From assembly GCA_964035545.1 (NCBI GenBank), contig OZ037766.1, forward strand, positions 7,573,722 to 7,637,721: a DNA stretch of 64,000 bases. The letters are read 5' to 3'. This document shows, piece after piece, positions 48,842-64,000 of this stretch. Source of the stretch: Bugula neritina (Eukaryota; Bryozoa; Gymnolaemata; Cheilostomatida; Bugulidae). Made by a program: the position numbers and the translations under genes. The first letter of the stretch is position 1, and each line of letters opens with the position of its first letter. The notes under the pieces are model-generated. The model was not told where the DNA came from and made no database searches. It worked only from the letters and a program-made list of their open reading frames with translations.

Positions 48842-49718
48842 GTTATTGATGAAATGTTATGCCATCTCACCCGTGAAGTTTAGGCTACATGTTTATAAGT
48901 TAAATTAATTAAAGATGCATATGATGCAATAAGAAATAAAGGCTGCTAATCCACTAACTAAATTTTGAATGTTGACAAATAATTTAGTCATCAGAAACTG
49001 CATTGAATGCAGATTAATTTGTTTGGCCTTATGTTTTACCTTAATTGACTCTTTAAGATATCTGATTCCTTGTTTCTTTTTCTATTCAACAATAAATCAT
49101 TACAATCTATTTAAAAAAAAAATGTCATATATACTTTATCACTTAGATGCTTGAGCGCTGTATAGTAATGTGTCACCAGTTTTTCCCTTAATGTAATGAA
49201 AAAAAATTGTAGCTATTAGCTTAAGTAAAAAACCATAGAAACATGATAATCCAAAAGAATTTTTGTATTTGGTATTTTATTTTTAAAAATATTTTCAAAT
49301 CAATTTTTGTTTAACTCAACTAAACCAAAGCATTAAGCACTCATTGCTTAATTGAATTACTAAACTACAAACTACTTTGCATGAAATGAAAGACAAATTT
49401 CCAATTTTGGCTTTTTAAAATGAAAAAAATTCAAACCAATCAACTTTAAACATTAACTTAGCCATAGCATCAATTATGCATGTTACAACAAACTACAACA
49501 AATACCAATTTGATAGATGCACACAGTAATGCCTTGATGTGGCAAACTAAAACCTTTACAAAACTGTTATAGATTATTATTACATTATCTCTGGCCTTCT
49601 ATCTCTAGGCATGATTTTACTTTAGATAAAACTACACCTTTGACAGTAAGTTATCTGGATGGTTAGCACTAGCAGCACCCAAGAGAAAATAGCACGTTTA
49701 CAAGATTAAAAATATATA
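48842..49718. other. Spacer between the two mucin-like paralogues
   Basis: AT-rich, no coding exon seen. Contains the 3' UTR of copy 1 (AATAAA at 48935-48940) and the promoter region of copy 2. Confidence 0.6.
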
Positions 49719-52700
49719 ATGGCTGTTGTAAAAGTGATAGTAGCAATAATTGTAGCTTTTGTGTATATGCCAAAGTTGCACGCAGAGGAGAATATGATAG
49801 GTGAGATCGTTATACTTTGATATTGCATAAAATTTATTATAACTTAATAATAAATGTGCACTAGGTGCTTTGAAAACTCCTTACGTAGCGGTTCAAAGTT
49901 ACAACTTTAATAAAATAGCTTTGGCATTTCTGTTTAATTGCTATATTATTATTACAGAGAGCTGATTAGGTACCTAAGTAATCATAATTATATATCAATA
50001 TTGATAATAGTATGATCGCATCATTATTATAATAAATTAGCTCAAGAAAAAAGAAAGCAGTTATTGAAGAAGTAACCTAGCATTTTATCTTTTATATTTG
50101 TTGAATATTTAAATCATTCTATTAAGCCTTTAGCTGTTATATGTATAACTTACTTACATATAAATGTTAACTGAATCCTAAATGCTTGCAAGGCGTTAAA
50201 GATGGACTATTGTGAAGATAAACATGTATTTTCTACAACGCTGAATATTATGATGATGGTTAGAGTCCTAAGCTGTATCAACACTCTTTTCTTGATTAAT
50301 TGCAATATATTGCAGTACTCATAATGGGAAATTTTGCCATTAGGTAAAATATTTTTAGTATTAAGTGAATAAGCTTTATTGAACATATAACATGTTACTA
50401 GGTTGAGTAGCGAAGAGAGAGTGACTAACAGTACATACATAAAGCAACAGTTTTTTATTTGAAAGCTTTACATGGCTTTTTTTTTTAAAGCCTGTATAGC
50501 AACCATGCCATAATACAACAAACTTTGTCATTAAGTAATATTCAGGCATATTATGATTATGATTGCTGTTATACATTACAGTGGAAGTATTACAAAACTG
50601 TGGCACAATTATTCCATTAAATTCAAATTCGAATGGCTACCTAATAGTCAAAGACGATGGAACTAAAGCTTTAGCCTGTGAAATGGGAATTAAATGCTCT
50701 GTGGAGAGTGTGATTTCAGCAAGATTTATGGTAAGTCAGGCTATACAGTCACTGCACCTGTGAAAGCATGTTTAAACTAAAGCTAAAAAAGTCAAAAATT
50801 TAATCTGTGTTTGTGAAAATTTGCTATGAGAATAAACTGCTTTTAGGAAATAAGTTTCTTATCGTGTGACCAATCAAGTTTAGAGCTTATTTCCATTTTG
50901 GGACCATCTGTGAAAGACCAATACTCCGTGTTTGAATCAACGCCATTTTTCTGTGGGAAAAAGATGTCAGATTTGGTAGACTTTGATCAGTATGGAGAGA
51001 GACAGTGGAATATCTCACATAGCACAATTCCAAAAGGCGAACCTAGCTACGCCATCTTTGCTTTTTCTGTCCGTAAGATAAGCTAGAAAATTAGTTATAA
51101 AATATGCAATCAGAATACAACACAATATTTTTAATTTTCACTAATGACACAAATGGAATCTGTTGAATTATATTTCTTAGATGAACCAAACTCACCTGCA
51201 CAGTTTCCTACTGGTGAAATCCCAACAGCTTCTTTCACAACAACTTCTGAAACTTCAAACCAACCTACACCAACCACAGCTAAACCAACTACAGCTAAGC
51301 CAACTACAGCTGCCCTAACTACAGCTAAACCAACAACAGCTAAACCAACTACAGCTAGACCAACTACAGCTAAACCAACTACAGCTAAACCAACTACAGC
51401 TAAACCAACTACAGCTGCCCTAACTACAGCTAAACCAACAACAGCTAAACCAACAACAGCTAAACCAGCTACGGCTAAGCCATCTAAAGCTGAACCTACT
51501 ACAGCCACACGAACAACAGCTGCTCCAACTACAGGTAAATCAACTACAGCTAAACCAACTACAGCTAAACCAACTACAGCTAAACCAACTACAGCTAAAC
51601 CAACTACAGCTAAACCAACTACAGCTAAACCAACTACAGCTAAACCAACTACAGCTAAACCAACTACAGCCGCACTAACTACAGCTGCTCCAACTACAGC
51701 TAAACCAACTACAGCTAAACCAACTACAGCTAAACCCACTACAGTTACACCAACAACAGCTGCTCCAACTACAGCTAAACCAACTACAGATAAACCAGCT
51801 ACAGCTAAACCAACTACAGCTAAACCAACTACAGCTAAACCAACTACAGCTAAACCAACTACAGCTAAACCAACTACCGATGCACCAGCTACAGTTACAC
51901 CTAATACAGCTAGACCAACTACAGCTAAACTAACTACAGCTAAACCAACTACAGCTAAACCAACTACAGCTAGACCAACTACAGCTAAACCAACTACCGA
52001 TGCACCAGCTACAGTTACACTTACTACAGCTAGACCAACTACAGCTAAACCCGCCACAGCTAAACCAACCACTGCTAAACCAACTACAGCTAAACCAACT
52101 GCAGCTAAACCAACTGCAGCTAAACCAACTGCAGCTAAACCAACTGCAGCTAAACCAACTACCGATGCACCAGCTACAGTTACACTTACTACAGCTAGAC
52201 CAACTACAGCTAAACCCGCCACAGCTAAACCAACCACTGCTAAACCAACTACAGCTAAACCAACTGCAGCTAAACCAACTGCAGCTAAACCAACTGCAGC
52301 TAAACCAACTGCAGCTAAACCAACTGCAGCTAAACCAACTGCAGCTAAACCAACTGCAGCTAAACCAACTGCAGCTAAACCAACTGCAGCTAAACCAACT
52401 GCAGCTAAACCAACTACAGCTAAACCAACTACAGCTAAACCCACCACAGCTAAACCAACTACAGCTAAACCAACTACAGCTAAACCAACTACAGCTAAAC
52501 CAACCACAGCTAAACCAATCCCAGCCACACCAACCGCAGCCACACCAACCGCAGCCACACCAACCGCAGCCACACCAACCGCAGCCACACCAACCGTAGC
52601 CATACCAACTACAGCCACACCAGCTGCAGCCACACCAACCGCAGCCACACCAGCCGCAGCCACACCAACCACAGCCACACCAACCTCAGCCACATCAACC

Positions 52701-55700
52701 ACAGCTCTACTAAAAACTAGTAAGCAAAATGCATTGCTTTACACCACTGCTAAAATTCACATATATAATATGTATCCTATAGTATAGTTGTATGTGCATA
52801 TAATATAAAAATAATTTTTTATGCAATTGCATGAAAAATTAAAAAGACAGTGATTCAAGTAAAGCTCTCCTACAGATCTTATTTAAATTAAAATTTTTTT
52901 TACTAATATTGCAAGAATAAGCATTTTTATGAATCAAAATATCTATTATAAGTAAACTGCTAAGAAATTAGAGTAGCATTATTGCTTATGTAGGTAAAAC
53001 TAATGACATGACTTCTCATCTCACGACTCTTTACGAGCAGTTCAACTCGACAAATAATAAGGAGGATTTCACAACACCAGACAAACAGGGGCCAACAACT
53101 ACTAAGTCATATGGAACATCTACAATACCTGCTACAGCTCAACATGAAATGAAGACATTTAAGCAATTCAGGTAAGCTGTACACCTGCATAGCTTACATC
53201 CATGCACTTTTTGAAAAAAATTTTTTATACATTTAAAAATAAGAAGTTGATGGCATAATATATATTATTTATTCACTTGAGTTGTAAAATAAACTGCAAT
53301 TTTTAAACAACCGTTGTAGCTGTACAAATAGAAAATTATTTTTAATAAATCACTTCATCCTAATTTTGGTGTGAATTTTAGTAGTTTTATAAAAAACAAC
53401 TTTCTCAGGTAATAATTATTGTTTTGTTTTTTCAATATTATACACCACCTGCTCAAAATTAGCAATAAGGATGCTGACCTTCTTTAACAAATGTAATTTT
53501 CCTTTGCCCTAAATTTATTATACACATTTTTTATCTATAGTGTAACAATGAACATAAAATCCCAAGGATAGTTGCTAAGAATACTGTTCTGATAGGTGTG
53601 CCTGCCCACTGACTATAACGGATGAGTACGCTAAAACAAGGAAGCGTGGATCTCCAGTGGTGTATCTTGAAGAAAATTCTCATCTATTATTTAATATTTC
53701 TACTGGCTCGAATGTTACTTGCGACGATGCAATGCTGGAAAACCAATGTGTGCAGATGTGTCATGACAATGGTAAAATCTCTCTGTATGATTACTTAGCT
53801 GCCAAGTCTCTGCTATAGTTCATGCCTTTGTTTGACCCATTTTGAAAACTTGGCTAAATTGCTAGCATTCACCGGATGACGTATAAAATATTAGACTTGG
53901 GTTTATAGTTTATAGGTTCTACAGATTGAATGGGCCCAATAAGCTAATCACAGTTGGCGGAGAGCCATGGCTTTTAGGTATGTGCCACCTTCATGTTATT
54001 CATTACTCTAAGTTTCAAGTGTTGACAGTATTAGATCACAAGCTACACTAGATAGTATCACATAGTAGTGGTAGTAGTACATGGTAGTGCAGGTAGATGC
54101 AACACCACCTTTCTTATACAAATGATTTTGACTAGTTTTCAGGCTTATTTGATCCTTTAATTAAGCAAAACTATGTGCTATACGAGGTTGTGCTACATGC
54201 GTTTAATATTCAGTAAAAGTTTGTAAAAGTAAAAAACTGGCACATCTTATTGTATGAGAATTCCTCGCACTTACTTACTTCTAAATTATAGGTGATTACA
54301 TATGTCAGTTTACATCAAAGATGGATGGAGCCCTCACAGCTCATTCTCACTTGAAAGACTGCCCTGCCTCTTCTGTCTCCCCACCTGTCTTTACTGTTGA
54401 CCCGGAATTCTTTTGTTACCATGGAGATTATTGCTCAAGAAACTACAGGAGGTGATGCTTGATTATTTAATTTATCTTTTTGTATCTTATATTGTGAGTG
54501 GCTGAATTGATATATATTGAGTTTTTAGATTGACTTAATAATATGAGCAAATATTTATATTGTTTTTTCTTGAAGGCTAGTTTGATTTTTTTCCTAAAAC
54601 AGCCACTCATCAAATGTCCAACATTAAAAGTGGTAAGCAATAAATTTTTGATCGAATACAGCATATAACTTATAAGTTGTATTTATATATAGCAATACAC
54701 ATATTATTGACTTCACTTAATGTGATGAATTATAAAACTAGTGCATATTTTTCAGACAAGCCCCAATGCCATTTCGGTCACAATCTAAAAGCTGTACAAA
54801 TGTGAAAGGTCAATTCAATCAAGAAAAAAAGTAAGTAGCATTTTCTTGATGAGTGTTTTATTATAGATGGCTGCCCATGTCTAACAGCAATGAATAGCAG
54901 TGTAGCTACTGTATGATTAAGTTGACAGTTGAATTGTCTTTGTGATACCTTGACAGGTGTAGCTGCCTCATTGGCACTTCTACAAACCAAACAGTTGAGC
55001 TACAGACTACCATTACTCCAAGGAATTTGACTGGAGATTGTTTAAAAGTTGTGAGTGAATGTCACCAGTATTGTCTGGCACGTGGTAAGTTTTCTTGAAT
55101 CCATTTTGATGTAGCAGTTTTTTCTCGGACTGTTAAAAAACAGAAATAAGAAAGCTATAACTTCAAATCAACTTTTGTAGTTTACAATTTCAATGGCTTC
55201 ATGCAGCTTATTAACTGCAAAAAAGCTCACTAGTTGGCATGTATAATATTAATTATTTGGAAAAAAGCTTATACATGGGTAGCAACTTCTTTATTCAATT
55301 AGAAAATAGAATCAAGGTGCCAGTAATAGCAACTTTATTATGCATTTATTATATGTATGTATTTGTTAAGGTGCTGTGTTTTGCTAGGTGCCTACATTCA
55401 TTTCCGAGGTGGTATAACCAAAATTGTTGAGGAAGTGTGGAAGTCAGGGCAGCCAAACTTTATGAACCTACGTATAAGTCAGTTTTGTTACATATCCCAA
55501 TTATTTGCATTATATATTATTACATTTTGCAATTTGAAATGCATATACTCATTTACAGTAAATAACTTCATCATATGATTTGCATAAACTAGCTACAGCA
55601 CACAATTTAGGTAAGAAAAATTTCAAATCTGCAGTCTTGTAGAGTATTAAGCTGGTACATGCTACAGCGTGCTTGATTATAGTTATGTAAAGCATTGTCT

Positions 55701-55916
55701 GATTTCGATCACTCTTTGCAAACAGTTTAATAGGTTACGCTGTGTATTATAGATGACATGCTATGTGAAAGACTGAGCCTTCCCAGTGATACCTTAGTGA
55801 CAAGTTCCCTGTACAGCCAAGTTGAAAGCTGCATAAATCCTTATACTGAAAGTGATGCAGCCAGTAAATATACAAGCCTCGTATATCCGTTACGACATAA
55901 TACAAGATGCAAGTGA
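49719..55916 (+). CDS. Secreted CUB-like/mucin/cysteine-module protein, copy 2
   Basis: Twelve exons: 49719-49800, 50582-50730, 50847-51072, 51181-52719, 52994-53171, 53596-53771, 53909-53977, 54292-54451, 54756-54830, 54957-55084, 55388-55477, 55753-55916. The total is 3036 nt (1011 residues). A signal peptide ([19 protein letters not shown]) leads into a CUB-like domain (about 28-152) very similar to copy 1, sharing [21 protein letters not shown] and [13 protein letters not shown]. The mucin region (about 153-665) is 1.7 times longer than in copy 1 and richer in PTTAK, so more positively charged. One extra exon (52994-53171, Ser/Thr-rich) links it to the cysteine modules. Nine exons have exactly the same length as in copy 1 (149, 226, 176, 69, 160, 75, 128, 90, 164 nt), showing tandem duplication of a whole gene. 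Function unknown; adhesion, matrix or mucus roles are possible. Confidence 0.85.
51265..52700 (+). repeat. 15-bp coding minisatellite with higher-order units ([15 protein letters not shown])
   Basis: Roughly 95 tandem 15-bp units. A distinctive block starting ACCGATGCACCAGCTACAG recurs at about 51876, 51996 and 52161, spaced 120 and 165 bp (8 and 11 units). This shows larger segmental expansions on top of unit-by-unit growth. The 3' portion (from about 52516) shifts to CCAGCCACACCAACCG units encoding ATPTA. Confidence 0.9.
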
Positions 55917-56235
55917 TCTTTGCCAATTTAGCTTTTGCCATCCTTGATTGTTAAAAGGTTACAAGTATTGGTGATTATAAGAGGTGCAATGATTATTAGT
56001 CTTTGATTTCGAGGCCTCAAAGACCACAGAATACTCTGGTGTGATTTTAAAGAAACATATTTTAATCATATGCAAGAAAATATGAGCAAATTTAATGAAT
56101 ATTGTGGGTATTGGCCAGTCTAAATTTTAAAATATAAACACAAGTATGTAAGTAAATACAAACACACTTTTATTATAAACAAAATACAATTTATATAAAA
56201 CTATGTACATACTCATATCCTTATTAATTATTACA
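55917..56235. other. Convergent 3' spacer between mucin-like copy 2 and KRR1
   Basis: Only 319 bp separate the two stop codons. TTTATT at 56169-56174 (AATAAA on minus) is a likely KRR1 polyadenylation signal. Nothing else is visible. Confidence 0.6.
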
Positions 56236-60192
<3,957 letters not shown>

Positions 60193-60649
60193 GTTGTTGG
60201 TTTATAATTGTCAGCTTCCAGTCTGCTTGATAACAGAGGTTGCACCTGAAACACAACTCTTCACATAAAATAAACTATTAAATGTTAATTGATAATGTGA
60301 ATAGAAATACCCAAGTTTAGGCATACAAGAAAAAAGAAGTAGTGCTGAAATAATGTATATAAACACACACACACTTGATAAGATATACATTATATATAAA
60401 GTTATAGGCTTACACTAATAATAAAACATATATTTTCAGTTATTTATTATCTTAAACCTAAATTTGACCGATTTGCAGATGAGTCACATAGGATAACAGA
60501 TTCATCGCATAAAAAACAATCAGATAATATACTGTAATGATTGCATGCTTGAGGTATATTTGATATTACTAATTGATATTATTATAATTCAGTCAGTTCA
60601 AATGTGACAGTGAATGTAAATTTTATGCGAACAGTATGAGTGATTGAGC

Positions 60650-60900
60650 ATAGCTGTGGTCTAGGGGTTAGAGCGTTTGACTAGTAAACATAAGTTATGG
60701 GTTCAAACCCTAGTAAAGGCCATTGGTGATGTTAGGAAGAGCATCCAGTCAAAACTGCTCATGTGCCTCATATGAATAAGTCCTTAGCCCAATTTAAAAA
60801 AATCCTTTCTATTAGCCTCAGGTATTTTCCACAGGGATAGTAACTGTCAACTTGTGTGAGTTTGAGTGTAGAGTGATTGGCTCATCTTTACTGATTAGGT
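60650..60900 (+). mobile_element. tRNA-derived SINE
   Basis: The head resembles a tRNA with an A box (TGGTCTAGGGG, 60657-60667) and a B box (GGTTCAAACCC, 60700-60710). Then come the body ATTGGTGATGTTAGGAAGAG and a diverse tail. The GTTAGGAAGRGCATCC stretch resembles the shared core of tRNA-SINEs known from molluscs and other animals. Related diverged copies are at 31860 and 56385. It is not a functional tRNA because the acceptor arms do not pair. Confidence 0.7.
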
Positions 60901-61009
60901 AATCCACTAACAGTACTGAGGAGTGTTAGCCTAAGCCAGTCGTGAGTCATTTACTTTCTGCCTTTTCATGCAAGACTAATCATACACTCATAGAACATAC
61001 TGACACTAG

Positions 61010-61290
61010 TGACACAGTATTAGTATAAGTATAACTGTTATGATTATCATTATGATTACGACAAAAACTAAAATAGCTTAGTAAATATAACGATGGTCTT
61101 ACTCTTAGAAAAAGTATAACTATAAGTATAACTATTACTATTAGTATTAGTATTACTATTAATATTACCATAACTTGAGTATAACTATAGTATAAGTATA
61201 AGTAAGCAAATAACTATTAAGCAACTGTACGAAGCACTAGTATAAGCAGTAGTAGTTGTACTACTACTAGTACTACCACTGCCACGATTC
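61010..61290. repeat. Degenerate TATAAGTATAAC / ACTATTAGTATT array
   Basis: Imperfect short repeats of ATAAGTATAACTAT, TATTAGTATTACTA and ACTAGTACTAC, interrupted at about 61040-61100. Same style as the arrays at 60-180 and 20335-21840. Confidence 0.65.
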
Positions 61291-62508
61291 AATACTTCAA
61301 CTTGGTCTTGTCTTTTGACTTTTGAGAAAAAACATAATCTAATGATAATGATAACGATAAAGAGGTTAGGCTTAAGCCTAAGGCTAACTCCATGAACTAT
61401 ATTGCATCACCACTGTGAATTCAAATTTAGGCTGACTTAACAAATAACAAAACGCAACTACTTTATTTCATTTGTATAGCTATGCCAATGGTTAGCAATA
61501 CCAATATGAATATGAATTTATGACCATCAGGTATAAACGCGAAGCAACACTTACGGAAACATCGCTTTAGAACAATTGTCGACAAAGTATTATTTCGAGA
61601 TGATTTGTTTATTTCATGAAATCATGATAAGTTTTTATTTATTTTATTAAAAACAAAAAAATGTCTTTAAAAAAATTGTGTTTTTTATGTAAATTATAAA
61701 AAGATTATAATATTTTAGCGGGTCTACTTATTAGAAAAAAGACATTTCTATTTGAACAAAACGGAAATGGTCATGATGTATCTAGAAAGATAATAACTCT
61801 AACATACCAAGTAAATATACGTTGAAATAAGAAGATAACTCTCAATTATAGCCATGTACCACCTCTGCTGTCTATAAATGGAAGCTCCACCACCGCAAAC
61901 TTATATTTTTAAAGTTACACTTGTAGTAAGCACATATAACGCATAGCACTCAGTATTTTCATGTTTTAAAACTACTACAAGCTCATATAGCCAATACAAA
62001 TAAGTTTGCAAGTTATAATTATAGTATATTATTGTTAGGACTTTGAATACTGACTGCTAGATAACTTGTGTAAGATAACTACAAATAAAGCTTCTAGCAC
62101 TATTTAGAGCAAAACATATAAGAAATAGTAAGTTTTATCTAACAAGTGAAGTGTCTTTATAATTAATGCATGTCTAGTAGAAGCACTGAGCCTAATGCTC
62201 ACACTAGGTAAATATTATCTTAACAATATAGAAAAAAATGTTCAATTTTAAAATGGTCATCAAACTTCCAGCACTAAAGTAGCAGCCTGCAAGAAAAAGG
62301 GTAACCGACCTCAATTTTCTTATAAAATATTAGTTTGGCAAACTTGAGTTAATTGTGCTTGTGGTGATACAATAGCAAACAAATTTAAATGAGATACTTG
62401 CCTGTAAAAGAAATCAAATATGCATAATTAAATATAATATTCTAAATTATCAAAACTAAGTAGTTTGGAAACTTGCAATATAGCTAAATTAATGTACCTT
62501 TTCATGAG

Positions 62509-62693
<185 letters not shown>

Positions 62694-64000
62694 AATAGCA
62701 ATAATATGTTCTTGATATAACTAATAACTATAACTATAAAAACTATACTCTGGTGTGACGGCACACTTATCCAAAATATACAGGTGGAGACCTACAATCA
62801 GAAGATTTGATATTTAACAGGCATGCCAATTCCTATCTTTGTGCAAAAACATGCACTACTACACAGTTATACTCAAAACAGCCTGGGTACCCTACTTTTG
62901 TGATTCCTTTCTACTGGTGAACCATCTAGCTATGGGGCAGACAACTCCTTACCGTTAGTTTAATAATTACCGTGGTGTTAGACAATACAGCAGGTTTAAG
63001 CATTAATTTTATTTGTTTCATAGAGTTATACTGTCAATTTTAATAGTGGGATAACTCTATAATTTGTTTCAACCAATAATATAGTTATAACTTGCTATAG
63101 GCTCAGTACTATGACAATCAGTATATGTAATGGCAACCCACCAGTTATTGCCAGCTATTTGTTTTGCTTGTGGTTTTAAAAGGACTTTACTGTCACAGTA
63201 ATTTTCGGTTTTGCTTTACCCAAGCTACCTCAAATACCTTTTTCAGGGTCATTTTGTCATATGTTACACAGACAAATAACTTAGAGCTACTCAGATATGT
63301 TTTTTTCTATGATCTCTGAACTTATCAGTCGATTCTTGATAAATAGTTTATCTAGAGCTCAATTGTGTCATATGTCATGTGATTGATAGCAGAAGAGGAA
63401 GTTTTGGTGTGCTGCCATGCTTGACTAAGAGAGCAGAGATAAAAATATCTGATTACTAAATTTCTATTTGTGCTATAAAAGTTGTATTCAGCAGTGGTAA
63501 ACTTGGAAAAGTAGATGTGGTACGATAGCAGGGTACAGGATGTAGGTGCAGTATAATGGAGAAATTGAGAAGAGCCTGTGTTCTAGATTAAAAATGTGGC
63601 AAAATAAGTTATGTTCTCGAAAAAATTTCAGTCTGCGCCCCAAAATTTATTATACAGGCTATATGTTGCGCCATGCTAGTTAGTAAGTGATGCTAAGAAC
63701 TTTTAGAAAAACTCTTCTGGCATTATTTGGAGTTGTCTGACTTAGTGATTGTGAAGTCTTCGGAATTGCCTGTTATAAGTTATCAAGTACAGAATTTACG
63801 AAACCAGGTGCCATAATAGTTTGTGGGCTATTAATTTATTAAAATATAGTAGCTAAATGATGGCGAACTGTTTTATGTTACAATGAGTTGATTGAAGGCC
63901 AGCAATATTATAATAAGATAATACAGGTATGCTACGATTTGCTTGTGTATGGTGTCCCATGCATTATATATAAAATATGCAGCTAAGGATTTAATCAAAT

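Noticed and set aside
51131-52702. 523-codon minus-strand frame (VVGLA-type repeats) and a similar 183-codon frame at 42678-43229
   Set aside because: Antisense translation of the in-frame minisatellite. No start context, splice support or non-repeat sequence. Hydrophobic repeats arise directly from the reverse complement.
60650-60725. Functional tRNA gene
   Set aside because: A and B boxes are present, but no acceptor stem pairs and a SINE body follows, so it is a SINE head.

Overview
This is a 64 kb window of AT-rich animal nuclear DNA. Genes have many small exons with GT-AG introns. Microprocessor subunit DGCR8, a receptor tyrosine kinase with an invertebrate-type (i-type) lysozyme-like ectodomain, and expanded mucin-like secreted genes point to an invertebrate metazoan. 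An early-branching lineage such as a sponge is plausible, but the sequence alone does not prove it. All gene models below were built by hand from splice sites and reading phase. Each full model sums to an exact multiple of three.

Layout, left to right: EIF6 (+, 855-5170); an ARHGAP17/44 (RICH/nadrin) BAR-RhoGAP gene (-, 6030-20222); DGCR8/Pasha (+, 22416-32400) with two alternative C-termini and an antisense selenocysteine tRNA gene in one intron (27190-27276, -); a receptor tyrosine kinase whose whole ectodomain resembles an i-type (destabilase) lysozyme (-, 33102-39382); two tandem secreted CUB-like/mucin/cysteine-module paralogues (+, 41705-48841 and 49719-55916) with nearly identical exon structure; and KRR1, a small-subunit processome KH protein (-, 56236-60192). 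Apart from the tandem mucin pair, neighbours alternate in strand. This gives short convergent 3' spacers (0.3-0.9 kb) and longer divergent 5' spacers (about 2.2-2.3 kb).

Introns and spacers carry young mobile-element debris: a TTAA-flanked (piggyBac-like) non-autonomous element, a MITE with a 10-bp target duplication, a 347-bp MITE with about 69-bp inverted termini, other fold-back elements, LINE 3' tails ending in (TTGA)n/(CAAT)n, a tRNA-derived SINE with two diverged relatives, and long GT and CGCA microsatellites. Degenerate A/T-rich hexamer-like arrays lie beside the 5' ends of EIF6, ARHGAP/DGCR8 and KRR1.

Functionally the window mixes housekeeping genes (EIF6 and KRR1 in ribosome biogenesis, DGCR8 in miRNA processing, tRNA-Sec in selenoprotein synthesis) with surface or secreted genes of more lineage-specific character. 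The most novel item is the lysozyme-receptor kinase, followed by the paralogous mucin pair with a duplicated, unrecognised cysteine module.
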